Shown here one piece after another: positions 1 to 5,745 of a stretch of DNA of 7,230 bases. The notes beneath the pieces are model-generated. The model made no database searches. It worked only from the letters and a program-made list of their open reading frames with translations, and was not told the DNA's origin. Within the stretch, counting starts at the first letter, position 1. Every line of letters starts with the position of its first letter. The stretch is from Methylacidiphilaceae bacterium (lineage in GTDB: Bacteria > Verrucomicrobiota > Verrucomicrobiia > Methylacidiphilales > Methylacidiphilaceae). The position numbers and the translations under genes are program-made. The stretch spans positions 1-7,230 of the forward strand of contig JAQUAR010000072.1 in NCBI GenBank assembly GCA_028687155.1. The letters run 5' to 3'.

Positions 1-780
1 AAGGATGTCATCCTTGAGATCATCGGAAGGATCGGATTCGACGGGGCAACCTATTGCGCCATGGAGTTTACCGGGGCAGGCATTGCCAGCCTCTCCCTGG
101 AAGACCGGATGACCATCGCGAACATGGCCATTGAGGCGGGCGGAAAAAACGGCGTCTTCCCCGCCGACGAAAAGACCCTGGCTTTCGTTCAGGAAAGCTG
201 CCGGCGCAATGGAACCCGTCTGCAGTTCGAGCCCGTGGAGCCGGATCCCGGCGCGCCCGTTCTCGCGGAGCAGACCATCGATCTTTGCGCCCTTGAGCCG
301 ACCGTCGCCCAGCCCCCCAATCCCGGCAATCGGGAACTGGCGCAGCGGCTCTCCTCGGTGCGCATCGACCGGGCCTACCTCGGCTCATGCACAGGGGGAA
401 AGCTCTCCGATTTTTTGGCTTTTGCCCAGGTCCTCAACGGGAAGCAGGTTGCCGTGGAGACCTTTGCCGTGCCGGCCACTCCTCTGGGCGCTTCCGAGCT
501 CCATCGCCGGCAAATCGACGGGAAGAGCGTCTGGGAGATTCTGGGTTCCGCCGGCGTGCGTCTTACGGAGAACGCCTCTTGCGCCGCCTGCCTGGGCGGT
601 CCGATGGACACCTTCGGCCGACTCGACCGGCCCATGACCTGCATATCGGCGACCAACCGGAACTTCCCCGGCCGGATGGGTCACAAGGAATCCAAGGTCT
701 ACCTGGCCTCACCCTACACCGTGGCCGCTGCTGCCTTGACGGGACGGATTACCGATCCACGGGAATTTCTCCCTTCGTGA
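1..780 (+). CDS. leuC: 3-isopropylmalate dehydratase large subunit-like protein (aconitase family), C-terminal part
   Basis: The gene is open at the left edge; 259 residues remain of a protein usually 420-470 long. The aconitase superfamily uses a [4Fe-4S] cluster to isomerise hydroxy-acids, here most likely 2- to 3-isopropylmalate in leucine synthesis in the cytosol. Visible cluster motifs, numbered from the window edge, are GSCTGGKLSDF (Cys130), SCAACLGG (Cys194, Cys197) and the substrate-loop signature SATNRNFPGRMG (217-227). The second motif differs from the textbook PGCGPCLG but keeps the CxxC spacing, so the cluster should be intact; I believe this is a subfamily variant. The small subunit gene leuD is not in the window, and homoaconitase or dimethylmalate dehydratase cannot be excluded. 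The stop overlaps the GTG start of the next gene, implying one transcript and coupled translation. Confidence 0.85.
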   Translation, partial: KDVILEIIGRIGFDGATYCAMEFTGAGIASLSLEDRMTIANMAIEAGGKNGVFPADEKTLAFVQESCRRNGTRLQFEPVEPDPGAPVLAEQTIDLCALEPTVAQPPNPGNRELAQRLSSVRIDRAYLGSCTGGKLSDFLAFAQVLNGKQVAVETFAVPATPLGASELHRRQIDGKSVWEILGSAGVRLTENASCAACLGGPMDTFGRLDRPMTCISATNRNFPGRMGHKESKVYLASPYTVAAAALTGRITDPREFLPS

Positions 781-1139
781 TCTCTTCCTTCGCTCGCCTT
801 TTTCCGCCTCTTGCCGCACTTCCCGCCTGGGCAACCACCCTCGCCTGCTTCCTCTTCCTAAGCCTTTCGGGCTGCGCAACCGTGACAGGCGGCTACGACC
901 TGGTCACCAAGATCGATGCACCTCTTTATTTCCAAGGCCCGGGACAGGAAGCGCCCGATGCCTACCTCGAGAAGGGAACCCGAGTGAAGATTCTCCAGTC
1001 GGCGGGGAGCTACGCCCGTGTCGAGACGACGCGGGGAATGCGCGGCTTTGTCCGACTCTCCGACCTACAGCAGGGGCCGGAGCAGGCAGGGATGGGGGCC
1101 TATGGCGGCTCCTCGATGGCCAGTCCCGGGATGTTCTAA
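777..1139 (+). CDS. small SH3-domain lipoprotein, translationally coupled to the dehydratase gene
   Basis: This 120-residue protein starts at the GTG at 777, overlapping the upstream TGA as GTGA; the frame is open further upstream, but only as a shadow of the dehydratase gene. A GGGAA element 11 bases before the GTG is a weak ribosome site, so reinitiation after the upstream stop is likely. Residues 1-33 form a lipoprotein signal: a short N-terminal stretch with Arg7, a hydrophobic core and the lipobox LSGC, with Cys33 as the lipidated residue. Residues 46-100 look like a bacterial SH3 domain (KIDAPLYFQGPG, EKGTRVKILQSAGSYARVET, GFVRLSDL), a fold often found in cell-envelope proteins. The tail is low-complexity and rich in Gly, Ser and Met. 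The role is unknown; it is presumably membrane-anchored and periplasmic. Confidence 0.7.
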   Translation: MISSFARLFPPLAALPAWATTLACFLFLSLSGCATVTGGYDLVTKIDAPLYFQGPGQEAPDAYLEKGTRVKILQSAGSYARVETTRGMRGFVRLSDLQQGPEQAGMGAYGGSSMASPGMF

Positions 1140-1180
1140 GCGGCCTCGGGCGCGTCAAAATCTTCTTGTCATTGGCCAAA

Positions 1181-1195
1181 GAGAGAAGTTCTCTC
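1181..1195. repeat. short inverted repeat between the lipoprotein gene and tRNA-Ser
   Basis: GAGAGAA and TTCTCTC form a perfect 7-base inverted repeat around a single G, 14 bases before the tRNA. It is AT-rich, has no following T-run and does not look like a strong terminator. TTGTCA at 1166-1171 could be a -35 box for the tRNA, but no good -10 follows at the right distance. It could be a protein-binding dyad or chance. Confidence 0.35.
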
Positions 1196-1208
1196 AATTT
1201 CATCCCGA

Positions 1209-1299
1209 GGACAGGTGCCAGAGCGGTTGATTGGGCACGCCTGGAAAGCGTGTGGCCGTCACAAGCGGCCCGAGGGTTCGAATCCCTCCCTGTCCGCCA
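1209..1299 (+). tRNA. tRNA-Ser (anticodon GGA), integration target
   Basis: All parts of a class II tRNA can be folded by eye. The acceptor stem is GGACAGG paired with CCTGTCC, followed by discriminator G and an encoded CCA at 1297-1299. The anticodon stem is CACGC/GCGTG around the loop CTGGAAA, giving anticodon GGA for the serine codons UCC and UCU. The long variable arm is GGCCG/CGGCC, and the T arm is GAGGG TTCGAAT CCCTC. The gene is intact, so integration next to it kept it functional. The recombinase pseudogene on the opposite strand reads straight through it. Confidence 0.97.
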
Positions 1300-1305
1300 T
1301 TTCGG
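1270..1305. other. probable left attachment junction (attL) at the tRNA-Ser 3' end
   Basis: Host-like sequence stops and element-like sequence starts at the end of the tRNA. The recombinase tail is encoded partly by element DNA (GVPSFVPK) and then by the antisense of the tRNA 3' end (WRTGRDSNPR). From memory the same tail is common in related recombinases, which suggests the circular element carries a copy of the tRNA 3' end and crosses over inside it. The exact crossover cannot be placed, and no matching right junction is visible. Confidence 0.5.
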
Positions 1306-2745
1306 AACAAAACTGGGCACGCCCAGGGCATCCGATTTTACGCCAGAGCTAGAGATCGCCACCAAGGTTCGGAGCAGATTGCTCTTGGACCCCATGATGC
1401 GGACCTCCTTGTCCTCGACCTCGACCCGCTGGGCCAGCAGCCGAAGGTGATCGCGGCGGTAGCCGCCCCCGTCGAGGTGCATCCGCTTCCGGGCGGTGTC
1501 GACGAACTGGCGAAGCATCTGCGGCGTGACGGCCTGGTGCGTTGCGCTTTCAAGCATGGCCTGCGCTCGCAGAGCGTCGGCCTGGGCCTGATCCCGAGTC
1601 GCCTTGAGACCGGCTATGCGGTCCTTGAGCGCCGGATCGTCCAAGATCGGCCACGCCCGCCTCGATCGCGTCCATGGAGCCGCTTCAGGCGCAGCTCGGC
1701 CTCGGCCGCCCGCTTGTTCAACTCAGCGATATGCTCACGCCGCCGCTCGGCATGGTCCTGTCGGCGGTCGATGACGGAGGCCAGAACCTCCGCCAGCCGT
1801 TCGGGCGCCAGCAGCCGGTCCTCGATGTAGCCGGCGACCAAGGTATCGAGCTTGTCCATCGGGATCGCCTGACCCACGCAGCCGGTCTCACCCTGCCGTG
1901 CCTTGATCGAGCAAGCATCATAGCGGTAGCGCCCGCTCTTGCCGGTACGGATGGTCATCGCGCCGTCGCAATGGCCGCAGAAGCAGATGCCGGTGAGCAG
2001 TGTCGGGCCGGTGACGACGCGTGGCGGCGCCACCTTCGGTTGCGCGCCTTTAGATGCGCCCGCACCGCATCGAACGTCGCCTGGTCGATCAGCGGCGGCA
2101 CCTCGACTGTGACGACCTCGCTCTGCGGCTTCAATTCCTTGGGCTTGGAGCGTTTGTTGAACTCGTGCTCGCCGATGTAAGTCCGCCGCGTGAGGATGCG
2201 GTAAAGCTGGCCGATGCCCCAGCGCCCGCCGTCGCGCGTGAAACGGATCGATCTCCAGCTTCTTCTTCACCTTTGCCCCGCGCGTCTCGGCCGCGACGAC
2301 GCGGTAGCCAATCGGCGGCAAGGAGCCGTTCCAGAAGCCTTGTCGGGCGTTCTCCTTCAGCGCGCGGAGAACGTGCTTGGCGTTCTCCTTCGACTGATAC
2401 TCGTCGAACAGCGCCATGATCTGCCGCATCATCTGGTGGATCGGATCGTCGCCGATCTCCTGGGTGATCGAGAGCAACTTGACGCCGTTCTTCGCCAGCT
2501 TGCGGACATAGAACTCCATATCGAAGGCATCGCAGAAGAAGCGATTGAACGAGTGGACGATCACCACGTCGAAGGGCGCGGGCTTGGACGTGCCCGCCTC
2601 GATCATGCGCTGGAACTCGGGCCGGCGATCGTTGGTCGCCGACGCGCCCGGCTCCACATAGGTCTCGACGAGCTGGTAGCCGCGGGAGGCGCAGGTAGAG
2701 TGCGGCGCGCAACGGCACGGTCATGGCAATAGTCTCCTTACGGCG

Positions 2746-3021
2746 TCATTGTTTCGTCCCGAACAGTTCGTCGAAGAAGTCGCTGAACCATCGCTCGAAC
2801 AGATCGACCTCGGCCTCGCTGATGGGGATATGCTCCGGCCAATCGTCGGTGACGGTCCAGTCCGCGAGATCGGCATCGACATCCCGGCGGCGCCGATCTC
2901 GGCGGGCTGGAGGCGCCGGAAGGCCATAATCGTAGAGATCGAAGGCCGGGGCGCACAGATCGTCGGGCGAAACATCCGGGCGTCCGTGATCGTCGCCGAG
3001 GCTTTTCTTGTGTCGAGACAT
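2746..3021 (-). CDS. small acidic hypothetical protein upstream of the recombinase
   Basis: This 91-residue protein begins MSRHKKSLGDD with a basic start and becomes strongly acidic; its C-terminus (ISEAEVDLFERWFSDFFDELFG) looks like an amphipathic helix. There is no signal peptide, membrane segment or known motif. I recall similar short ORFs directly upstream of this recombinase type in alphaproteobacterial elements, so it may be a conserved accessory of unknown role. The stop lies 21 bases before the recombinase ATG, consistent with one operon. The ATG at 3021 was chosen because the start resembles those relatives; a GTG at 3048 would add nine residues. The Arg-rich stretch ARRDRRRRDVD near residue 40 might hide a compensated frameshift. 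Confidence 0.55.
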   Translation of the reverse strand: MSRHKKSLGDDHGRPDVSPDDLCAPAFDLYDYGLPAPPARRDRRRRDVDADLADWTVTDDWPEHIPISEAEVDLFERWFSDFFDELFGTKQ

Positions 3022-3118
3022 TCGCACAGGATCGCGCGCAAACGCCACCGATTGAACGACCGGATACTACGCCACAGCTTTCCGCGTAGCGGGGGATAGA
3101 AAGACAGGCTGTAGGTCG

Positions 3119-3134
3119 CTGTGGCGTGCCACAG
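3119..3134. promoter_or_regulatory. palindrome in the gap upstream of the recombinase operon
   Basis: CTGTGGC-GT-GCCACAG is a perfect 7-base dyad in the 150-base gap between the Fic stop (3172) and the small ORF start (3021). GCCACAG recurs at 3071-3077, giving a third half-site. No T-run follows on either strand, so a terminator is unlikely. An operator for the minus-strand recombinase operon, or a recombinase accessory site, fits better. No clear -35/-10 pair was recognised here. Confidence 0.4.
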
Positions 3135-3171
3135 GTTAGGCCCGGTAGCCCAACAACGGATCGAAAGAGTG

Positions 3172-4224
3172 TCAGGCAAGGCCATACCATGCCCCCCGGC
3201 CTGCGCCGTGCAAGGTCAGATAGCCTTGATCGGCGAGTGATTTCAGGTGGTATTTGACTCGGTGCCGGTTCACACCGCTGACCTTGGCGGCTTCCGCCAC
3301 CGTCACCCGGCCATGCTCGCGGACCAACTCCAGGATCAGCACCGACAATTCAGGCATGTCGGCGAGCATGATGCGCTCGCGCTCCATCTTCTTTGCAAGC
3401 CGCTGCTTCTGCCGCTGCAAGGCCCGAAGGAAGAACTCCAGCCAGGGATTCCAGTCCGGCTCGGCCGTGCGGATCGTCCCCTGCGTCCGCCGTAGTGACA
3501 GGTAATAGCCTTCCTTGCTCTGCTCGATCACGCTCTCCAGCGAACTGTATGGCACATAGGCGTAGCCCGCGCGTAGCAGCATGAGCGTGGTCAGGATGCG
3601 CGACAGCCGGCCATTGCCGTCCTGAAAGGGATGGATCTCCAGAAACACCACGACGAACACCGCAACGACCAGCAGGGGGTGGAGGCTCCTGTCCTTCTCC
3701 CGCTCGGCGACCCATTCGACCAGCTCGGCCATACGGCGCGGGGTGTCGAACGGCGTAGCGGTCTCGAACCCCACGCCGAGGCTCTTGCCGTCCTCGTCAA
3801 AGGCTTCGACGTGGTTGGCGAGCGTTTTGTATGAGCCGCGATGCCGCTCGTCCTTGGACGAGTGAAGCAGCAGATCGCGATGGAGCTGGCGGATGTGGTT
3901 TTCGGTCAGCGGGATCGAGTCACAGGCATTGAAGATCGTCTCCATCACCTCGGCATAGCCGGCGACCTCCTGCTCATCGCGCGTGGCGAACGAGCCGATG
4001 CGAATGTTCGCCAGCAACTGCTCGACCTCTCGGTCACTGAGCTTGGCGCCCTCGATGCGGGTCGAAGAACCGATGCTCTCGATCGTGGCGACGCGGCGCA
4101 GGCTGGACAGACGTTCCGGCGCGATCCGGCCGATCGCCCGCCAAGCCCCCTTGAACTCGTCGATCTCGGCGATCAACGAGAGGATTTCGGGCGTGATGCG
4201 GAGCGTGGCGGTATTAAGCGTCAT
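3172..4224 (-). CDS. Fic-family protein with N-terminal inhibitory motif and C-terminal winged helix
   Basis: This 350-residue protein has the complete Fic signature HPFQDGNGRLSR (198-209), including catalytic His198, Asp202, Asn204, Arg206 and Arg209. Fic enzymes usually transfer AMP from ATP to a target hydroxyl; some remove it. SSTRIEG near residues 53-59 matches the inhibitory helix motif [S/T]xxxE[G/N], with Glu58 as the residue expected to block ATP, so this is a class II, self-inhibited Fic that needs no separate antitoxin. Residues 293-350 form a winged helix (VTVAEAAKVSGVNRHRVKYH), suggesting DNA binding. The ATG at 4224 (MTLNTATLRI) is preferred: GGACAGG lies just before it, and the -10-like box is about 30 bases upstream. 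The TTG at 4251 would sit almost on that box. The gene appears intact although the neighbouring recombinase is decayed. Its target is unknown. Confidence 0.93.
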   Translation of the reverse strand: MTLNTATLRITPEILSLIAEIDEFKGAWRAIGRIAPERLSSLRRVATIESIGSSTRIEGAKLSDREVEQLLANIRIGSFATRDEQEVAGYAEVMETIFNACDSIPLTENHIRQLHRDLLLHSSKDERHRGSYKTLANHVEAFDEDGKSLGVGFETATPFDTPRRMAELVEWVAEREKDRSLHPLLVVAVFVVVFLEIHPFQDGNGRLSRILTTLMLLRAGYAYVPYSSLESVIEQSKEGYYLSLRRTQGTIRTAEPDWNPWLEFFLRALQRQKQRLAKKMERERIMLADMPELSVLILELVREHGRVTVAEAAKVSGVNRHRVKYHLKSLADQGYLTLHGAGRGAWYGLA

Positions 4225-4232
4225 GCCATTGA

Positions 4233-4250
4233 CCTGTCCATTTCTCTCCA
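4233..4250 (-). promoter_or_regulatory. proximal copy of an 18-bp direct repeat at the fic promoter
   Basis: The plus-strand sequence CCTGTCCATTTCTCTCCA lies between the -10-like box and the Fic ATG, so it would cover the transcription start. It matches a second copy at 4279-4296 at 17 of 18 positions. Each copy is itself two TGGA steps on the minus strand (TGGAGAGAAATGGA). It is a likely operator, possibly bound by the Fic winged helix; this is an inference. Confidence 0.55.
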
Positions 4251-4253
4251 ATT

Positions 4254-4259
4254 CTTATA
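4254..4259 (-). promoter_or_regulatory. -10-like box for fic
   Basis: On the minus strand this reads TATAAG, one base from the consensus TATAAT, about 30 bases before the ATG at 4224, leaving a leader of roughly 20 bases. No good TTGACA-like -35 box is present 16-18 bases upstream, so the promoter is probably weak or helped by a protein. Confidence 0.45.
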
Positions 4260-4278
4260 GCATCAAATTTCCCATTCT

Positions 4279-4296
4279 CCTATCCATTTCTCTCCA
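4279..4296 (-). promoter_or_regulatory. distal copy of the 18-bp direct repeat at the fic promoter
   Basis: The plus-strand sequence CCTATCCATTTCTCTCCA starts 46 bases from its partner and sits at or just upstream of the expected -35 region. A degenerate third copy (CCCATTCTCC, 4271-4280) lies immediately beside it. Together the copies bracket the promoter, which is the layout expected for repression or autoregulation. Confidence 0.55.
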
Positions 4297-4315
4297 TTTT
4301 CGGCGGTCATTTTGT

Positions 4316-4336
4316 GGCCGAGCACCGAACTCGGCC
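4316..4336. repeat. perfect stem-loop in the fic/methyltransferase divergent region
   Basis: GGCCGAG, the 7-base loop CACCGAA and CTCGGCC form a perfect 7-bp stem. It lies between two divergent genes and has no adjoining T-run, so it is not a normal terminator. It may be a regulatory hairpin or operator, or a leftover of an earlier coding region. The remaining bases of this 313-base gap, from 4337 to the methyltransferase ribosome site, hold no gene I can support. Confidence 0.4.
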
Positions 4337-4501
4337 GCCTCCTTAATGGCAAGGCTTAGGGCGCCATCCTCGGCGCGCTGCGGAGTGCCTTCCGCCCAGC
4401 TTCCTCCGCCTCCGCTTTGCTCCGTCTCCGTGCAGCCGGTTCCCCGCGAAGGCACCCACTCCGCTTGCATACCCGCTGTTCGTCACGAGGCAGGGTTGCA
4501 G

Positions 4502-4513
4502 CGCAGCGCTGCG
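4502..4513. repeat. 12-bp perfect palindrome before the methyltransferase gene
   Basis: CGCAGCGCTGCG is its own reverse complement and lies 24 bases ahead of the methyltransferase ATG, just upstream of the ribosome site AAGGAAG. It would be in the leader or at the promoter and could be a binding site for a dimeric regulator. GC-rich context makes chance occurrence possible. Confidence 0.35.
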
Positions 4514-4537
4514 AACCCAGCGACAAGGAAGCAAGCC

Positions 4538-5206
4538 ATGACCATTCAGACCATTGCCAAGACCCCCCGCAACACGATCTTTCAGGGCGATTGCATCGCC
4601 ACCATGAGGCGCTTCGAGCGGGGATCGGTTGATTTCATCCTGACCGATCCGCCCTACATCACCCATTATCGGGGACGGGACGGCCGCACCGTTGCCAATG
4701 ACGACAATGCCCGTTGGCTTCGCCCCGCGTTCAATCAGATACACCGTATTCTGAAACCCGGCGGGTTTTGCGTCGGCTTCTACGGCGAGAGCAAGGTGGA
4801 CCTGTTCATGGACGCATGGCGTTCGGCGGGTTTCCGCGTTGTCGGCCATCTTGTCTTTCGCAAGCAATATGCGTCGTCGTCGCGCTTTCTCCGTTGCGAG
4901 CACGAGCAAGCCTATCTTCTGGCGAAGGACGAAGTAACGCCGCCGGCCCATCCGATTCCCGACGTGATCGACTTCGCCTATACTGGAAACAGGTTGTATC
5001 CGACGCAGAAGCCCGTGCCGGCATTGCTGCCCTTGATCGAATATTTCACCCGGCCGGGCGATCTTGTGCTTGACCCGTTTTGCGGATCGGGTTCGACATC
5101 GGAGGCAGCCCAACAGCTCGGCCGCGATTGGCTGGGCGTCGAACTGGACGAACGGCATCACGCGACAGCCAGCCGGCGGTTGCTGTCGCTCCCCAAGGTG
5201 GCCTGA
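4538..5206 (+). CDS. site-specific DNA methyltransferase, beta-class (DPPY, adenine-N6 type), orphan
   Basis: This 222-residue protein has motif IV TDPPY at 36-40 and motif I DPFCGSGST at 179-187. The order motif IV, target recognition, motif I marks the beta class, as in CcrM and RsrI. DPPY indicates methylation of an exocyclic amino group, most often adenine N6, with S-adenosylmethionine as donor. YPTQKP (154-159) is a conserved signature of this group, and residues 100-135 may hold the short recognition region. The ATG at 4538 follows AAGGAAG by about seven bases; the open frame extends far upstream but has no family resemblance there. No restriction endonuclease gene is adjacent, so this is an orphan enzyme, perhaps protecting the element from host restriction or altering expression. 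The gene is intact and diverges from fic. Confidence 0.92.
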   Translation: MTIQTIAKTPRNTIFQGDCIATMRRFERGSVDFILTDPPYITHYRGRDGRTVANDDNARWLRPAFNQIHRILKPGGFCVGFYGESKVDLFMDAWRSAGFRVVGHLVFRKQYASSSRFLRCEHEQAYLLAKDEVTPPAHPIPDVIDFAYTGNRLYPTQKPVPALLPLIEYFTRPGDLVLDPFCGSGSTSEAAQQLGRDWLGVELDERHHATASRRLLSLPKVA

Positions 5207-5236
5207 CAAGGGCCGCCCGACAGGAAGGAGGGACGC

Positions 5237-5506
5237 ATGGTCGCGGGAGCCGTCGCGATCGGCTTGCTGGTATTCCTGTTCGAGACGTTGCGCCCGCCGA
5301 TCCTCCGCCTCGCGGTCGCACTGATCTTCGCCATTCCGGCCGCGATTGCCGGCTATGCCCTGATCCACGGAATCATCCGCGACGCCGTGCCCTCCGAAAT
5401 CTGGCGGCAAATCTTCTGCGTCATCGGCGGGCTGATCGTCGGCGTCTCCGCGCTCATGAAATTAGCCGCGCCAGTGGCCGGGCACTCCCCGCAGATAGCC
5501 CGCTGA
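5237..5506 (+). CDS. small hypothetical membrane protein
   Basis: This 89-residue protein follows the methyltransferase by 30 bases and has a strong ribosome site (GGAAGGAGGG) before the ATG. Three hydrophobic segments are visible at about residues 2-18, 23-45 and 58-75, with Arg residues between them, so it probably spans the inner membrane two or three times. I recall similar small proteins next to this methylase type on alphaproteobacterial plasmids and integrative elements, but no function is known. It is probably co-transcribed with the methyltransferase. The final residues (APVAGHSPQIAR) may be foreign if the element was truncated here. Confidence 0.65.
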   Translation: MVAGAVAIGLLVFLFETLRPPILRLAVALIFAIPAAIAGYALIHGIIRDAVPSEIWRQIFCVIGGLIVGVSALMKLAAPVAGHSPQIAR

Positions 5507-5634
5507 ATCCGCAAAGGCACGCTTCCCGAAAAGCCGCTGCCCGACGCTCCACAATGCAGCCTGCCGGCGGCTCGCCGAGCGTCGCCTGGCTCGCACCAGC
5601 AAGAAAGAACAGCGGCGTCCTTGCGGAATACTGC

Positions 5635-5745
5635 TCAGCTCTGATCGTCGGGCCGCACAAGCTCGACATGACTGACGCCGAGAGCCTCGGCCAGCTCGTA
5701 AAGCGTGATAACGGTCGGAGCCTCCTGGTCGATCCAATCCGAGTG
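5635..5745 (-). pseudogene. C-terminal remnant of an XRE/HTH_3-type regulator
   Basis: A 36-residue minus-strand frame contains APTVITLYELAEALGVSHVE, which matches the last two helices of Cro/CI-type helix-turn-helix domains (pattern PTxxTLxxLAEALGVSxxEL), and ends LVRPDDQS. A TAG lies directly before it in frame, and no start or upstream helices can be found in any frame. It is therefore a fragment left by deletion or decay, and the only recognisable item in the 385 bases between 5507 and 5891. It may mark the eroded right part of the element. The rest of that gap shows no gene. Confidence 0.5.

Larger units (their letters stand above)
1209..2724 (-). pseudogene. site-specific serine recombinase (large serine integrase type), multiply disrupted
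   Basis: The start is the ATG at 2724, with AAGGAG at 2734-2739 as ribosome site. Large serine recombinases cut and rejoin DNA to integrate or excise elements. Recognisable parts in order are the first beta strand (MTVPLRAALY), the rest of the resolvase domain from ASRGYQLVETYVEPGAS to MALFDEYQSKENAKHVLRAL, the recombinase domain (FWNGSLPPIGYRV, RRTYIGEHEFNKRS), a zinc ribbon (CFCGHC then ACSIKARQGETGC), a coiled coil and the C-terminal arm. Disruptions are: a frame-breaking deletion near 2690-2696 that removes the catalytic-serine segment; a deletion near 2233-2236 after LEIDPFHA; a lost base near 2038; and extra bases near 1672 and 1641. The motif usually read as FxRFFRD is FNRFFCD, so its second Arg is Cys. 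The last frame runs on through the tRNA to a stop at 904, so the end given is approximate. Confidence 0.85.

Noticed and set aside
1640..1675. Two single-base insertions as programmed frameshifting in the recombinase
   Set aside because: There is no slippery heptamer and no downstream structure recognised, and the gene is already inactivated by larger deletions.
2721..3190. Two further minus-strand frames spanning the small ORF and the gap before it
   Set aside because: Neither has a ribosome site or recognisable motif, and both run across the palindromic gap; the 91-residue ORF in the third frame has the recalled relatives.
3983..4537. N-terminal extension of the methyltransferase frame by about 185 codons
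   Set aside because: It overlaps the fic gene antisense and its promoter, shows no family resemblance, and the ATG at 4538 has its own ribosome site and the family's usual start.
4343..5410. Long minus-strand open frame of 355 codons opposite the methyltransferase
   Set aside because: It lies antisense to a gene with clear methyltransferase motifs and reads as Arg- and Gly-rich sequence with no recognisable domain; it is a GC-rich shadow.
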